NCBI GenBank assembly: GCA_013697785.1
Contig: JACCWE010000141.1
Location: forward strand, 1-47,116
Source of the DNA: Gemmatimonadaceae bacterium
Lineage (GTDB): Bacteria > Gemmatimonadota > Gemmatimonadetes > Gemmatimonadales > Gemmatimonadaceae
DNA: 47,116 bases
Reading direction: 5' to 3'
Position numbers and translations under genes: made by a program. Each line of letters begins with the position of its first letter. Positions within the stretch are counted from its first letter, which is position 1. The notes beneath the pieces are model-generated. The model worked only from the letters and a program-made list of their open reading frames with translations, searched no databases and was not told the DNA's origin. Of this stretch, positions 28,232 through 37,291 are shown piece after piece.

Positions 28232-28418
28232 CATTCCTCGCGCATAACCTCGCCTAAGTGCCCGAAGTTCATGTTCTGCCTTGCTTTCGGCCTTCTCATC
28301 TCCTAGGTTACATCATGTTCAAGAACAGCCGCGTACGGCGTTCCGACCTTCGCTCCGCGCGCTGTAGTGAGGCCACTCGGTCCCGGTGGCCTCTGGCACA
28401 TCAGACACTGCCGTCGCG
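28232..28418 (+). other. Non-coding gap with weak promoter-like boxes before the DUF512 gene
   Basis: No convincing gene is present here. A weak pair, TTGCTT (28281-28286) and TAGGTT (28304-28309), has 17 bases of spacing, with three of six consensus matches in each box. A promoter is expected here because the previous transcript ends at 28231 and the next genes run in the same direction, but the boxes alone are poor evidence. Confidence 0.3.
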
Positions 28419-29735
28419 ATGATCAAGGTCGCTCGCATCCTCCCGGATTCCGTCGCATCCGAGCTCGGCATCCTTCCGGGCACTACGCTGCAGGCCGTGA
28501 ACGGGCGCAAGCTCGAAGATTTTCTCGACTGGGAGTTTCTCACCGCCGATGACGAGCTCGTGCTCGAGCTCTCATCGCCTTCCGGTGAAGAGCTCGTCTT
28601 CGAGATCGAGCGACCCGAGGGAATGGCGATGGGCATCGTGCTCGAGCCGCCGCGCGTTCGCCGCTGCGCCAACAAGTGCGAGTTCTGCTTCATCGAGGGG
28701 CTGCCCAAGGGGCTCCGTGCGCCGCTCTACGTTCGCGACGACGACTACCGACTCTCCTTCGCCTACGGCAACTTCGCGACGCTCTCGAACGTGAAGGACA
28801 AGGACATCGCCCGCATCCTCGAGTATCGACTCTCGCCGCTCTACATCTCGGTGCACGCGACCCCGTTCGAGGCGCGGAAGATACTGCTCAACAACGCGAA
28901 GGTCCCCGACATCATGAAGCAGCTGTCGGGGCTGGCCGAGGGCGGGATCCAATTCCACTGTCAGATGGTGATCGTGCCCGGGCTCAACGACGGCGCCATC
29001 CTCGAGCAGTCGATCGCCGACCTCTGGTCGCTCGGCGACGCCGTGCTCTCCACGGCGATCGTCCCCGTTGGACTGACGCAGTTCTCACATCTCTATACCG
29101 GCGACTCGATGGACGCCGCGCGCGCCAACGAGCTCATCGAGCACGTCGAGCGATGGGAGAAGCGCGCGTTGGTCGAGCGCGGCGACCGCTGGGTGTATGG
29201 CTCGGACGAGCTCTACATGCTCGCGAGGCGCGAGCTGCCGGGTGCGGAGCACTATGGCGACTTCGTGCAAATCGAGAACGGCATCGGTGCCGTGGCCTTT
29301 CTCCGGAAGCGTGTGGCCGAGGGCGCGGCTCTGCTGCCGCGCCACGATGGCCGTCGCATCGGGATCGTCACCGGCACCGCAATGGGCGGTCGTCTCATGA
29401 CGGAGCTCCTCGACCAGCTGCACTCGGCGACGGGCGCGCACTTCGAGCAGATCGTCGCCGAGAACTCGCTCTTCGGACCGACGACGACGGCGGCCGGACT
29501 CCTCGTGGGCGCCGACCTGCGTGGCGTTCTGCGCGGCCGAACCGACCTCGATCTCGCGCTCATTCCGGCGGAGACGATCAACGACGATGGTCTCTTTCTC
29601 GACGATGTTTCATTCGCCGCACTGCGCGAGGAGCTTTCGATTCCGCTCGTACCGTCCTACGACTTTCTCGACGTCCTGTCGAACGAAGACCTGAGCGACG
29701 CCGCGTCGCAGCTTCACAGTGCGAGTGCTGCATGA
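28419..29735 (+). CDS. DUF512 radical-SAM protein with N-terminal PDZ domain
   Basis: The 438-residue protein begins with a PDZ-like domain (VARILPDSVASELGILPGTTL). Next comes a CxxxCxxC cluster, CANKCEFCFIEGLPKGLR, the iron-sulfur signature of radical-SAM enzymes. The C-terminal DUF512 part includes GIVTGTAMGGRLMTELL and ENSLFGPTTTAAGLL. The reaction is not established. The family commonly lies next to der in Firmicutes, as it does here. ATG 28419 puts the PDZ start at the N-terminus; GTG 28386 is an in-frame alternative. The stop overlaps the der start by four bases. Confidence 0.88.
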   Translation: MIKVARILPDSVASELGILPGTTLQAVNGRKLEDFLDWEFLTADDELVLELSSPSGEELVFEIERPEGMAMGIVLEPPRVRRCANKCEFCFIEGLPKGLRAPLYVRDDDYRLSFAYGNFATLSNVKDKDIARILEYRLSPLYISVHATPFEARKILLNNAKVPDIMKQLSGLAEGGIQFHCQMVIVPGLNDGAILEQSIADLWSLGDAVLSTAIVPVGLTQFSHLYTGDSMDAARANELIEHVERWEKRALVERGDRWVYGSDELYMLARRELPGAEHYGDFVQIENGIGAVAFLRKRVAEGAALLPRHDGRRIGIVTGTAMGGRLMTELLDQLHSATGAHFEQIVAENSLFGPTTTAAGLLVGADLRGVLRGRTDLDLALIPAETINDDGLFLDDVSFAALREELSIPLVPSYDFLDVLSNEDLSDAASQLHSASAA

Positions 29736-31054
29736 CGGAGTCCGGAAATATTCCCGTAGTGGCGATCGTCGGTCGCCCGAACGTCGGCAAGTCGCAGCTG
29801 TTCAACCGGCTCGCGAGCAGCGACTCCGCCATCGTCAGCGAGGAAGCGGGGACCACGCGCGACCGTCATTTCGCGCGAGCGGAGTGGGGCGGCCGCGCCT
29901 TCTGGCTCGTCGACACCGGCGGGCTCACCGACGACAAGAACGTCCCGATGGACGTCGAGATCCAGAAGCAGGTGATGCAGGCGATCGCCGAGGCGGACCT
30001 CATGTTGCTGGTCGTCGACGCGAAGACCGGAATGCATCCGCAGGACCAGCGCGTGGTCGAGTTGCTCCGCGACGCGCGGAAGCCGTGGCTTCTCGTCGCC
30101 AACAAGGTCGACGATCCGCGCTCCACGGACTTCTACGAGTTCTACAATCTCGGCGCGGGCGATCCGATTCCCGTGTCGGCGATCAACGGCAAGAACTCCG
30201 GCGACCTGCTCGACGAGGTGGTAGCGCGATTCCCCGAGAAGATGATCGAGGATGAAAACTCGCTTCGCGTCGCGGTGATCGGCCGTCCGAACGTCGGCAA
30301 GTCGTCGCTCGTCAACAAGCTGCTGGGCGAAGAGCGGCTCGTCGTGAATGCGGAAGCGGGAACGACGCGCGATGCGATCGACACGCCGATGCAGTACCAC
30401 GGGCAGACACTCACCTTCGTCGACACGGCGGGGCTCAGGCGGCAGTCGAAGATCGACGACGGCATCGAGTTCTACTCATCGCTGCGGACGCGTCGCGCGA
30501 TCGAGCGCGCCCAGGTGTGCGTGCTGATGCTCGACGCGGTGGTCGGCCTCGAAAATCAGGATCTCAAGATCGCGACGCTCGCGTGGGAGAATGGCTGCGG
30601 GCTGATCATCGTCGTGAACAAGTGGGACATCAAGGAAGAGAAGACCGACAAGTCGGCGCAGAAGTTCCAGAAGGAGGCCGGCGAGAAGGCGCCCTTCCTC
30701 AAGTTCGTGCCGTTCATCTTTACCTCGGCGCTGACGGGGCAGCGAGTGACGAAGGTGCTCGAGACCGTGCTGCTCGTCGACGCGGAGCGCAAGAAGCGGA
30801 TCTCGACGGCGCAGGTGAACACGACGCTCGGCGAGCTCACGGCGCGGCTCCAGCCGCCGCAGGCCGCGGGGCGCGAAGTCAAGCTGCTCTATGCGACCCA
30901 GGTCGAGATCGAGCCGCCGACGATCGCGGTCTTCGGCAATCATCCCGATCTCGTGCCGGAGCATTACGTGCGCTACCTGCACAACGGCTTTCGCGAGGCG
31001 TGGGGCTTCAACGGCAGCCCACTTCGCATCCTGCTGCGGAGCCGCGCAGCCTAG
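29732..31054 (+). CDS. der: Ribosome biogenesis GTPase Der (EngA)
   Basis: Der is a double GTPase needed for maturation of the 50S ribosomal subunit. The 440-residue protein has two G domains in tandem. G1 motifs are GRPNVGKSQLF and GRPNVGKSSLV, G3 motifs VDTGGL and VDTAGL, and G4 motifs NKVD and NKWD. A KH-like C-terminal domain ends in GFNGSPLRILLRSR. The ATG overlaps the previous stop, and the TAG is followed directly by plsY. Confidence 0.97.
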   Translation: MTESGNIPVVAIVGRPNVGKSQLFNRLASSDSAIVSEEAGTTRDRHFARAEWGGRAFWLVDTGGLTDDKNVPMDVEIQKQVMQAIAEADLMLLVVDAKTGMHPQDQRVVELLRDARKPWLLVANKVDDPRSTDFYEFYNLGAGDPIPVSAINGKNSGDLLDEVVARFPEKMIEDENSLRVAVIGRPNVGKSSLVNKLLGEERLVVNAEAGTTRDAIDTPMQYHGQTLTFVDTAGLRRQSKIDDGIEFYSSLRTRRAIERAQVCVLMLDAVVGLENQDLKIATLAWENGCGLIIVVNKWDIKEEKTDKSAQKFQKEAGEKAPFLKFVPFIFTSALTGQRVTKVLETVLLVDAERKKRISTAQVNTTLGELTARLQPPQAAGREVKLLYATQVEIEPPTIAVFGNHPDLVPEHYVRYLHNGFREAWGFNGSPLRILLRSRAA

Positions 31055-31672
31055 ATGATGCCACTCGCGGGGTTGTTGATCGCATATCTCGCCGGCTCGA
31101 TTCCCTTCGCCTATATCGCGGGGAAGCTCTTCAAGGGAATCGATCTGCGTGAGCACGGCTCCGGCAATCTCGGCGCGACGAACGTCTTTCGTGTGATGGG
31201 ATGGAAGATCGCGAGCGTCGTGATGCTCCTCGACATGGCGAAGGGCGCGCTCCCCGTTTCGTTGCTGCCGGCGCGCTTCGCTCCGCGAAACCCGGTGCTC
31301 TGGGCGATCGCATTCGGAGTGGCGGCGATTCTTGGCCATGTGAAGTCGGTGTTTCTGCTGTGGAAGGGCGGAGGGAAGGGAGTCGCGACCGCGGGTGGAG
31401 TTTTCCTCGCGCTCGCGCCGATTCCTTCGCTGATCTCGCTCTCGGTGTGGGGAATAGTTCTCTATCTCTCCGGATACGTATCGCTCGCATCACTGGCCAG
31501 TGCGGTGACGCTGACGATCGCCGTGGCCGTCATGGTGGGCCCGACGTCGCCGATTGCGATCACGTGCGCGTTGATCACTGCATTCGTGTTCTGGACCCAC
31601 CGCGCGAACATCGGCAGACTGAAGCGCGGTGAAGAGAACCGCTTCCGCCGCGGCGCGAAGGCGGTCGGCTGA
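31055..31672 (+). CDS. plsY: Acyl-phosphate:glycerol-3-phosphate acyltransferase PlsY
   Basis: PlsY makes lysophosphatidate from acyl phosphate and glycerol 3-phosphate at the inner membrane. The 205-residue protein has several hydrophobic segments and the three family motifs: GSIPFAYIAGKL, HGSGNLGATNVFRVMG, and LGHVKSVFLLWKGGGKGVAT. The ATG follows the der stop without a gap; ATG 31058 is an equal alternative. The stop TGA shares its A with the gpsA start. gpsA supplies its substrate, so the pair acts in phospholipid synthesis. Confidence 0.95.
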   Translation: MMPLAGLLIAYLAGSIPFAYIAGKLFKGIDLREHGSGNLGATNVFRVMGWKIASVVMLLDMAKGALPVSLLPARFAPRNPVLWAIAFGVAAILGHVKSVFLLWKGGGKGVATAGGVFLALAPIPSLISLSVWGIVLYLSGYVSLASLASAVTLTIAVAVMVGPTSPIAITCALITAFVFWTHRANIGRLKRGEENRFRRGAKAVG

Positions 31673-32667
31673 TGCGATGTGCGGTCGTTGGCGCGGGTGC
31701 GTGGGGAACGGCGCTGGCCGATCTGCTGGCGCGAAACGGCCACGATGTGGCGCTTTGGGCACGCGAGCCCGAGGTGATTGCGTCGGTAAATGCGTCGCAC
31801 GAGAACTCGAGTTTCCTCGCCGGCGCGCGCCTCGACGACGGTGTCGTCGCGGAAGCCGATCTCGCGCGCGCCTTCGCCGGCGCGGCGCTGGTGCTCTTCG
31901 CGACGCCCTCGCACGTGCTTCGCGGCATCGCGCGCACCGCAGCGCCCGCGATCGAGGCCGACGCGACGATCGTCGTCGCGACCAAGGGTATCGAGCGCGA
32001 GACACTTGCCGTGATGAGCGATGTGCTCGCGGAGCAGTACCCGTCGCACGCGGTCGTCGCGCTGTCGGGCCCGAGCTTCGCGGCGGAGGTCGTCGCGCGC
32101 CAGCCGACCGCGGTGGTCGCCGCGTCGGAGAACGCCGGTGCCGCCGCTCAAGTGCAGCGCGCGCTCTCGGGGGATGAGTTTCGCGTGTACACGCACGACG
32201 ATGTGATGGGCGTCGAGCTCGGGGGCGCGCTCAAGAACGTGATCGCCGTCGCGACGGGGATCGCCGAGGGATTGGGGATGGGCTTCAATGCGCGAGCGGC
32301 GCTGATCACGCGCGGGCTCGCGGAGATGACGAGGCTCGGCGTGAAGATGGGGGCGTCGCCGCTGACGTTCGCCGGGCTCGCGGGGATGGGTGATCTCGTG
32401 CTCACGTGCACGGGTGCGCTCAGCCGCAACCGCTCGCTCGGCGTCGAGATCGCACGCGGGACGTCGCTCGACGAGGCGCTCGCGCAACGGCACACGGTGG
32501 CGGAGGGAGTGATGACGACACACAGTGCGCGCGCGCTCGCGGCGCGCGAGGGGATCGACATGCCGATCGTCAGTGCAGTCTACCGGATACTCTTCGAGCA
32601 CCAACCACCCCGCGCCGCCATCGGTGAGCTGATGCGTCGCGAGCTTCGAGCGGAGGGAGACACATGA
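31672..32667 (+). CDS. gpsA: NAD(P)-dependent glycerol-3-phosphate dehydrogenase
   Basis: GpsA reduces dihydroxyacetone phosphate to glycerol 3-phosphate, the substrate of PlsY. It has 331 residues. The N-terminal Rossmann fold shows VGAGAWGTALADLLARNGHD. The catalytic domain has GPSFAAEVVARQPTAVV, the catalytic Lys region GGALKNVIAVATGIAEG, and the substrate-binding LSRNRSLG. It overlaps plsY by one base, and its stop overlaps the MerR start by four. Confidence 0.96.
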   Translation: MRCAVVGAGAWGTALADLLARNGHDVALWAREPEVIASVNASHENSSFLAGARLDDGVVAEADLARAFAGAALVLFATPSHVLRGIARTAAPAIEADATIVVATKGIERETLAVMSDVLAEQYPSHAVVALSGPSFAAEVVARQPTAVVAASENAGAAAQVQRALSGDEFRVYTHDDVMGVELGGALKNVIAVATGIAEGLGMGFNARAALITRGLAEMTRLGVKMGASPLTFAGLAGMGDLVLTCTGALSRNRSLGVEIARGTSLDEALAQRHTVAEGVMTTHSARALAAREGIDMPIVSAVYRILFEHQPPRAAIGELMRRELRAEGDT

Positions 32668-33026
32668 GCGCGGAGCCGGTGCAGGAGTTCTTCTCGATCG
32701 GTGAAGTGTGCGAGCTGACGGGACTCAAGCCGCACGTCCTGCGATACTGGGAGAGCCAGTTCAAGTTTCTGAATCCCGCGAAGAATCGCTCGGGGAATCG
32801 CGTCTACCAGCGGCGGGAGGTCGAGCTGGTGGTGCTCGTGAAGCACCTGCTCTACATCGAGAAGTACACGATCGACGGCGCGCGGCAGAAGGTCGACGAG
32901 CATCGCAAGAAGGGGCAGCTCAAGCCGAATGCGCGCCGCGCGCTCGACGTGCACACCCTCGCGTCGATCGAGCAGGAGCTCGCCGAGGTGCTGACGATGC
33001 TCGGCGGGGAGAATCCGCGCACGTGA
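32664..33026 (+). CDS. MerR-family transcriptional regulator
   Basis: The 120-residue protein has an N-terminal winged helix-turn-helix of the MerR type: SIGEVCELTGLKPHVLRYWE, then NRSGNRVYQRREVELVVLVK. A helical segment (YTIDGARQKVDEH) and a short C-terminal helix follow. There is no cysteine or visible ligand domain, so it is not a metal sensor of the classical kind. It resembles small MerR regulators found beside housekeeping genes. Its target is unknown. It overlaps gpsA and the following glycosyltransferase by four bases each. Confidence 0.88.
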   Translation: MSAEPVQEFFSIGEVCELTGLKPHVLRYWESQFKFLNPAKNRSGNRVYQRREVELVVLVKHLLYIEKYTIDGARQKVDEHRKKGQLKPNARRALDVHTLASIEQELAEVLTMLGGENPRT

Positions 33027-33694
33027 CCGACGTCGCCTGCGTCATTCCCGCCTTCGATGCGGCGGGCACGCTCGAGGCGGTCGCGAGCGGGCTGCGCGCG
33101 TCGCTGCCGAACGCGATGCTGATCGCCGTCGATGATGGCTCGTCGGACCACACGTACGATGTGGCGCAGGGAATCTGCGACCGGGTCGTGCGGCTCGATG
33201 TGAATCATGGGAAGGGCGCGGCGTTGCGCGCCGGCTTCGTCGTCGCGCTCGATGCGTGCGTAGCCTCGGTGCTCACGATCGATGCCGATGGACAGCACGA
33301 CCCCGCGCGCGCGCCCGAGCTGCTCGCGGCGCTCGACGACGCCGATGTGGTGATCGGCGCGCGCGAGCGCACGCGCGGCGTGATGCCGATAGGCAGGCGA
33401 GTCACCAACGCGCTCGCGAGCGCGGCTGTCGGCGCGATCGTCGGCGTGCCCGTCCCCGATGCGCAGTCGGGGTATCGTGCCCTCCGTCGCGAGGTGCTCG
33501 AGGCGAGTCACGCGAGTGGAGACCGATACGAGTACGAGACTGAGCTCCTCATCGAGGCGGTGCGGGGCGGCTTCCGCATCGCGTGCGTCGAGGTGCCCAC
33601 GGTGTACGGCGCGCCCAGCCACTTTCGCACCTGGGATGACTCGCTGCGTGTCGTGCGCACGATCTGGCGCCATCGCGCGCGGCGAGTGCTCTGA
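33023..33694 (+). CDS. Glycosyltransferase family 2, DPM1/DPG-synthase-like
   Basis: The 223-residue protein has a GT-A fold: CVIPAFDAAGTLEAV at the N-terminus, IAVDDGSSDHTYDVA, and the metal-binding TIDADGQHDP. QSGYRALRREVLEA follows, a motif of polyprenyl-phosphate mannosyl- and glucosyltransferases. It lacks C-terminal membrane helices, so it resembles the soluble DPM1 type. The donor and acceptor cannot be read from sequence. GTG 33023 overlaps the MerR stop; the TGA shares its A with the surE start. Confidence 0.9.
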   Translation: MTDVACVIPAFDAAGTLEAVASGLRASLPNAMLIAVDDGSSDHTYDVAQGICDRVVRLDVNHGKGAALRAGFVVALDACVASVLTIDADGQHDPARAPELLAALDDADVVIGARERTRGVMPIGRRVTNALASAAVGAIVGVPVPDAQSGYRALRREVLEASHASGDRYEYETELLIEAVRGGFRIACVEVPTVYGAPSHFRTWDDSLRVVRTIWRHRARRVL

Positions 33695-34452
33695 TGCGCT
33701 TCCTCTGCACCAACGATGACGGGATTCTGGCGCACGGCCTCGACTGTCTGATCAAGGCCGCCGAGATGCTCGGCGACGTCACCGTAGTCGCGCCGGACCG
33801 CGAGCAGAGTGCCACGAGTCACTCGCTCACACTCCACCATCCCATACGCCCTGTAGAGCGCGGCGAGAAGCGCTGGCAGGTCGACGGCACGCCCACCGAC
33901 TGCGTGATGCTCGCGCTCGAGGCGCTGATGCCGGAGCGACCGGACTTCGTGCTCAGTGGAATCAATCACGGCAACAACATGGGCGAGGATGTGCTCTACT
34001 CGGGCACCGTCGCGGCCGCGATGGAGGGCGTCACGCTCGGCGTGCCGGCGATCGCGCTCTCGTTCGCCGGCGGAGAGCTCAAGGCCGATCCTGCGCTGCT
34101 CACGGATCAGATCGAGACCGTGTCGCGGCTGCTCGCGCATCTCGCGACACTCCCCATTCCGAGCGACACGCTGCTCAACGTGAATTTGCCGTCGCGTCTC
34201 GCGAAGGACATCCGCGGCGTGCGCCTCACGCGACTCGGCAGACGCGTCTATTCCGATTCGCTGATGAAGATGTTCGATCCGCGAAAGCGCGAGATCTACT
34301 GGATCGGGGGCGGCTCCGCATCGTGGAGCGGACCGTCGGATTCCGATTTCCGCGCGGTCGAAGACGGCTACATCTCGGTCACGCCCCTCACACTGGACCT
34401 CACGCACCTTCGGATGCTCGACGAGGCGAAGCTCTGGTGGTCGGAGCCGTGA
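33694..34452 (+). CDS. surE: 5'/3'-nucleotidase SurE
   Basis: SurE is a survival-related phosphatase acting on nucleoside 5' and 3' monophosphates. It has 252 residues. The metal-binding start CTNDDGILAHGL, the SGINHGNNMGEDVLYSGTV loop, and DGTPTDCVMLAL are family motifs. It is followed immediately by pcm, the classical surE-pcm pair linked to stress survival and repair of damaged proteins. The stop and the pcm start share GTGA. Confidence 0.96.
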   Translation: MRFLCTNDDGILAHGLDCLIKAAEMLGDVTVVAPDREQSATSHSLTLHHPIRPVERGEKRWQVDGTPTDCVMLALEALMPERPDFVLSGINHGNNMGEDVLYSGTVAAAMEGVTLGVPAIALSFAGGELKADPALLTDQIETVSRLLAHLATLPIPSDTLLNVNLPSRLAKDIRGVRLTRLGRRVYSDSLMKMFDPRKREIYWIGGGSASWSGPSDSDFRAVEDGYISVTPLTLDLTHLRMLDEAKLWWSEP

Positions 34453-35093
34453 GCGGCGAGCAGCCGGGCGGACGGCGCCGCCTCGTCGAGGCGCTGCAGG
34501 AGAAGGGGGTGCGTGATCTCTCGGTGCTCCGCGCCTTTGATCTCACACCGCGTCATCTCTTCGTGCCGACCGGGATGCGCCATCGCGCGTACGAAGACAG
34601 CGCGCTCCCGATAGGCAATGGGCAGACGATCTCGCAGCCCAGCACGCACGCGCGATATCTCGAGCTGCTTTCGCTGACGGGGAAGGAACGCGTACTCGAA
34701 ATCGGTACGGGGTCGGGGTATCAGACCGTTCTCCTGTCGCATCTCGCGTCGCAGATCTTTTCCATCGAGCGGGTGGGGACGCTCGTGACGCAGGCTCGCG
34801 ACGCGATCCGTGCCGCCGGCGCTTCCAATGTCTCCCTTCTCGCTGGCGATGGCACACTCGGCTGGCGCGACTACGCACCGTACGACGCGATTCTGGTGAC
34901 TGCGGGCTCACCGACGGTGCCGACGCCCCTCGCGGAGCAGCTTGCAGAGGGCGGGCGAATGCTGATCCCGATAGGCGACCGGGAGGAGCAGATTCTCACC
35001 CTGCTCACGAAGCGGGGGGAGGAGCTGGAACGACGTGACATTGGGGCGGCACGATTCGTCCCGCTCATAGGGAAGTACGGCTGGCCAAGCTAA
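34449..35093 (+). CDS. pcm: Protein-L-isoaspartate O-methyltransferase
   Basis: Pcm methylates abnormal L-isoaspartyl residues so that they can be repaired. The 214-residue protein has the N-terminal FVPTGMRHRAYEDSALPIG and GQTISQPSTHARYLELL, SAM motif I VLEIGTGSGYQTVLLS, and YDAILVTAGSPTVP. GTG 34449 overlaps the surE stop. The C-terminus ends VPLIGKYGW, as in other members. Confidence 0.95.
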   Translation: MSGEQPGGRRRLVEALQEKGVRDLSVLRAFDLTPRHLFVPTGMRHRAYEDSALPIGNGQTISQPSTHARYLELLSLTGKERVLEIGTGSGYQTVLLSHLASQIFSIERVGTLVTQARDAIRAAGASNVSLLAGDGTLGWRDYAPYDAILVTAGSPTVPTPLAEQLAEGGRMLIPIGDREEQILTLLTKRGEELERRDIGAARFVPLIGKYGWPS

Positions 35094-35172
35094 GGCTGGT
35101 CCGTCAGCTTCATTTAACACATCGTACGCAGGCGCCGAGCATGACGCCCCCGCCGCGCCAAGAGGAGTGCTG

Positions 35173-36405
35173 ATGGAAGACAGCCCGGAAGACCTTCCCA
35201 AGCCCGCGCGTCAGATGGCGGCAAGGCCATTCTTCTCGCCCCGTCCTAACTCCGGCGAAGGCGTGACCGGGCCGCTCGAGCTCGGTCGCCGACGGGCTGC
35301 CCAGCTCTTCACGCCGCCGAGCTCCGCTTCCGCGGCACCGGTAGCTGACAGATCTCCGACGATCGAAGAGGAGGGCGCCAAGGATCTCGCCGAGCTTCCA
35401 GCGTCGAGCGCGGCCGATGGGTCGACCGAGATCGAGGACGTCCTGCCAACGACCGTCGACGCCGACGCGGACTTCGAAAAGGAGCCCGACTTCGAGGGCG
35501 ACTGGACTCCCGCGCCGATGCTGCTGCCGGAACAGACGCTCGACGCCGAGTCGCTGTTGGCGAGCAATAGTCTCGTCGATGATGATCAACTGGTTGTGGA
35601 GCAGTTCGAGCACGAGGACATCGAACTCACGGCCGCGACGCCCGACATGACGGACGAGCACTCGATCGAAGTGATCGCGTACGACGATGCGAACAGCCTG
35701 CTCAAGGCGGCCGCCGATCACGGAGCGACGCCCGAGATCGACGGGCTTCGCCTCGAGTCGACCGAATTTTCGTTCGAGCAGATAGAACAGCCGCAGCGTC
35801 TCAACGTCGACAGCTTCTGGGCGTCCGAGCCCTTCTCGGCCGCCGATGCGAGCGCGCCGGCACCGGCGGCTCCGTCGGTGGCGGATAACGTCGAGTCGGC
35901 CATGGATGCGGCTACCGCCGGAGAGAGTGAGCACGAGCTGGCAATGGAGCTCGTGGGCAGTGAACCTTCGATCGAGGAGCAGCCATTCGAGTGGGCGGAC
36001 GATCCGTCCACCACCATCTCGCACGCGCAGGCGGCGCTCGAGCCGGAGCCCGAGCACGATCCCGAGCCCGCGCATCCGTCGAGCGTGCGCATTGCGGACA
36101 TCGCGCCGCCGTGGATGAGCAGACTGACTCCGGCGAGCACGCAGGCGCTCGAGGAGCTCAAGGAGTCGGAGCCGTGGGATCTCACACCGGCGCGCGAGGT
36201 GCTGGAGATACCGGAGGAGCGCGCGGCCTTGGAGTCTGCAGCGGATGCGCCGGTCGCGGCCGCGGGGCACGATGTTGCAGACGCGCTGGAGCGCATCGCC
36301 GCGCGCGTGCGCGATGGCGGGATCGATGTTCCGGCCGGTGATGATCTGAGTGACGAGGCGGCGCTGTCCGCGGTGCTCACCGCGCTGCTGCGATCGCGTC
36401 GGTGA
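35173..36405 (+). CDS. Acidic, probably disordered protein of unknown function
   Basis: The start ATG 35173 is supported by AGAGGAG (35161-35167). The 410 residues are rich in Glu, Asp, Ala, Ser and Pro, with few aromatic residues and no signal peptide or membrane segment, so most of the chain is probably disordered. Two short ordered candidates are visible. The N-terminal PARPFFSPRP-like stretch is one; the other is a C-terminal helix of about 45 residues containing ALERIAARVRDGGIDV and ending AVLTALLRSRR. I do not recognise the family. A GTG at 35167 is in frame but worse placed. Its stop overlaps the acylphosphatase start by four bases. Confidence 0.8.
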   Translation: MEDSPEDLPKPARQMAARPFFSPRPNSGEGVTGPLELGRRRAAQLFTPPSSASAAPVADRSPTIEEEGAKDLAELPASSAADGSTEIEDVLPTTVDADADFEKEPDFEGDWTPAPMLLPEQTLDAESLLASNSLVDDDQLVVEQFEHEDIELTAATPDMTDEHSIEVIAYDDANSLLKAAADHGATPEIDGLRLESTEFSFEQIEQPQRLNVDSFWASEPFSAADASAPAPAAPSVADNVESAMDAATAGESEHELAMELVGSEPSIEEQPFEWADDPSTTISHAQAALEPEPEHDPEPAHPSSVRIADIAPPWMSRLTPASTQALEELKESEPWDLTPAREVLEIPEERAALESAADAPVAAAGHDVADALERIAARVRDGGIDVPAGDDLSDEAALSAVLTALLRSRR

Positions 36406-36683
36406 CGCCGGTGCTCGCGCACGTCGAGGTGACGGGCCGGGTGCAGGGAGTCGGCTTTCGCGAGTTCACGCGCACGATCGCGCAGCGGCTCGGGATTGCG
36501 GGATGGGTTCGCAATCGGGACGATGGGTGCGTCGAGCTCGCGGCGTCGGGGAATCCGAGCCAGATCGAGACGCTGCTCGCTGCGGTGCGACGCGGCCCGG
36601 CAGGGGGAAGTGTGCAGGAGGTGCGCTCGCTTCCCATCGACGCGCAGGATGTGATGCCCAAACCCTTCGTCATTCGCCGGTGA
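36402..36683 (+). CDS. acyP: Acylphosphatase
   Basis: The 93-residue enzyme hydrolyses acyl phosphates such as carbamoyl phosphate. It has the signature GRVQGVGFREFTRTIA with the phosphate-binding Arg, and the catalytic Asn in GWVRNRDDGCVE. The length is standard. The GTG start overlaps the preceding stop. The adjacent apt gene starts five bases after its stop. Confidence 0.93.
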   Translation: MTPVLAHVEVTGRVQGVGFREFTRTIAQRLGIAGWVRNRDDGCVELAASGNPSQIETLLAAVRRGPAGGSVQEVRSLPIDAQDVMPKPFVIRR

Positions 36684-36687
36684 GAAC

Positions 36688-37230
36688 GTGACCACTGCCG
36701 CACGCGTGGAGCTCGACCAGTTTCTGCGTCCATTCATTCGCGAGATCCCGAACTTTCCGAAGCCGGGGATCGACTTCAAGGACATCACGCCGCTGCTGGC
36801 CGACGCACGCGCCTTTCGGCGGGCGACGGAAGCGATGGCGGCGGCATTCGCGGGCGACAGGATCTCGCACGTGGTGGGCGTCGAGAGCCGCGGCTTCATT
36901 CTCGCGGGGCCGATCGCGCAGCAGCTCGGCGCGGGCTTCATCCCCGTGCGGAAGCCCGGCAAGCTCCCGCACACGGTGGAGCGGGTCGACTACACGCTCG
37001 AGTACGGAACGGACGCGCTCGAGATGCACCGCGATACGCTGCAATGGGGTCACCGCGTGCTGGTCGTCGACGATGTGCTCGCGACGGGCGGCACCGCGAA
37101 GGCGACGTGCGATCTCATCGAAATGACGGGCGCGGAGCTCATCGGCTGCAGCGTGCTGATCGCGCTCGCGGAGCTGCCCGGACTCACCGTGATGCGGCAT
37201 CGGCGCGTGCATTCGCTGCTGCGCTACTGA
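36688..37230 (+). CDS. apt: Adenine phosphoribosyltransferase
   Basis: The enzyme salvages adenine to AMP using PRPP. It has 180 residues. The N-terminus IREIPNFPKPGIDFKDITPLL is nearly invariant in the family. GVESRGFILAGPIA lies in the middle, and the PRPP-binding motif is VLVVDDVLATGGTAKA. The GTG start follows GGTGAGA. After the stop, a short palindrome without a T-run lies before the next gene. Confidence 0.96.
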   Translation: MTTAARVELDQFLRPFIREIPNFPKPGIDFKDITPLLADARAFRRATEAMAAAFAGDRISHVVGVESRGFILAGPIAQQLGAGFIPVRKPGKLPHTVERVDYTLEYGTDALEMHRDTLQWGHRVLVVDDVLATGGTAKATCDLIEMTGAELIGCSVLIALAELPGLTVMRHRRVHSLLRY

Positions 37231-37291
37231 GCGCGCTCGCACGAGCGCTCTGTAACGCGGGCAGCGGCGGCGCTACCTTCAGAACGCCGCC

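Noticed and set aside
37230-37252. Palindrome after apt as a terminator
   Set aside because: GAGCGC/GCGCTC stem without a T-run; apt and the next gene may still be separated by it, but there is no positive evidence.
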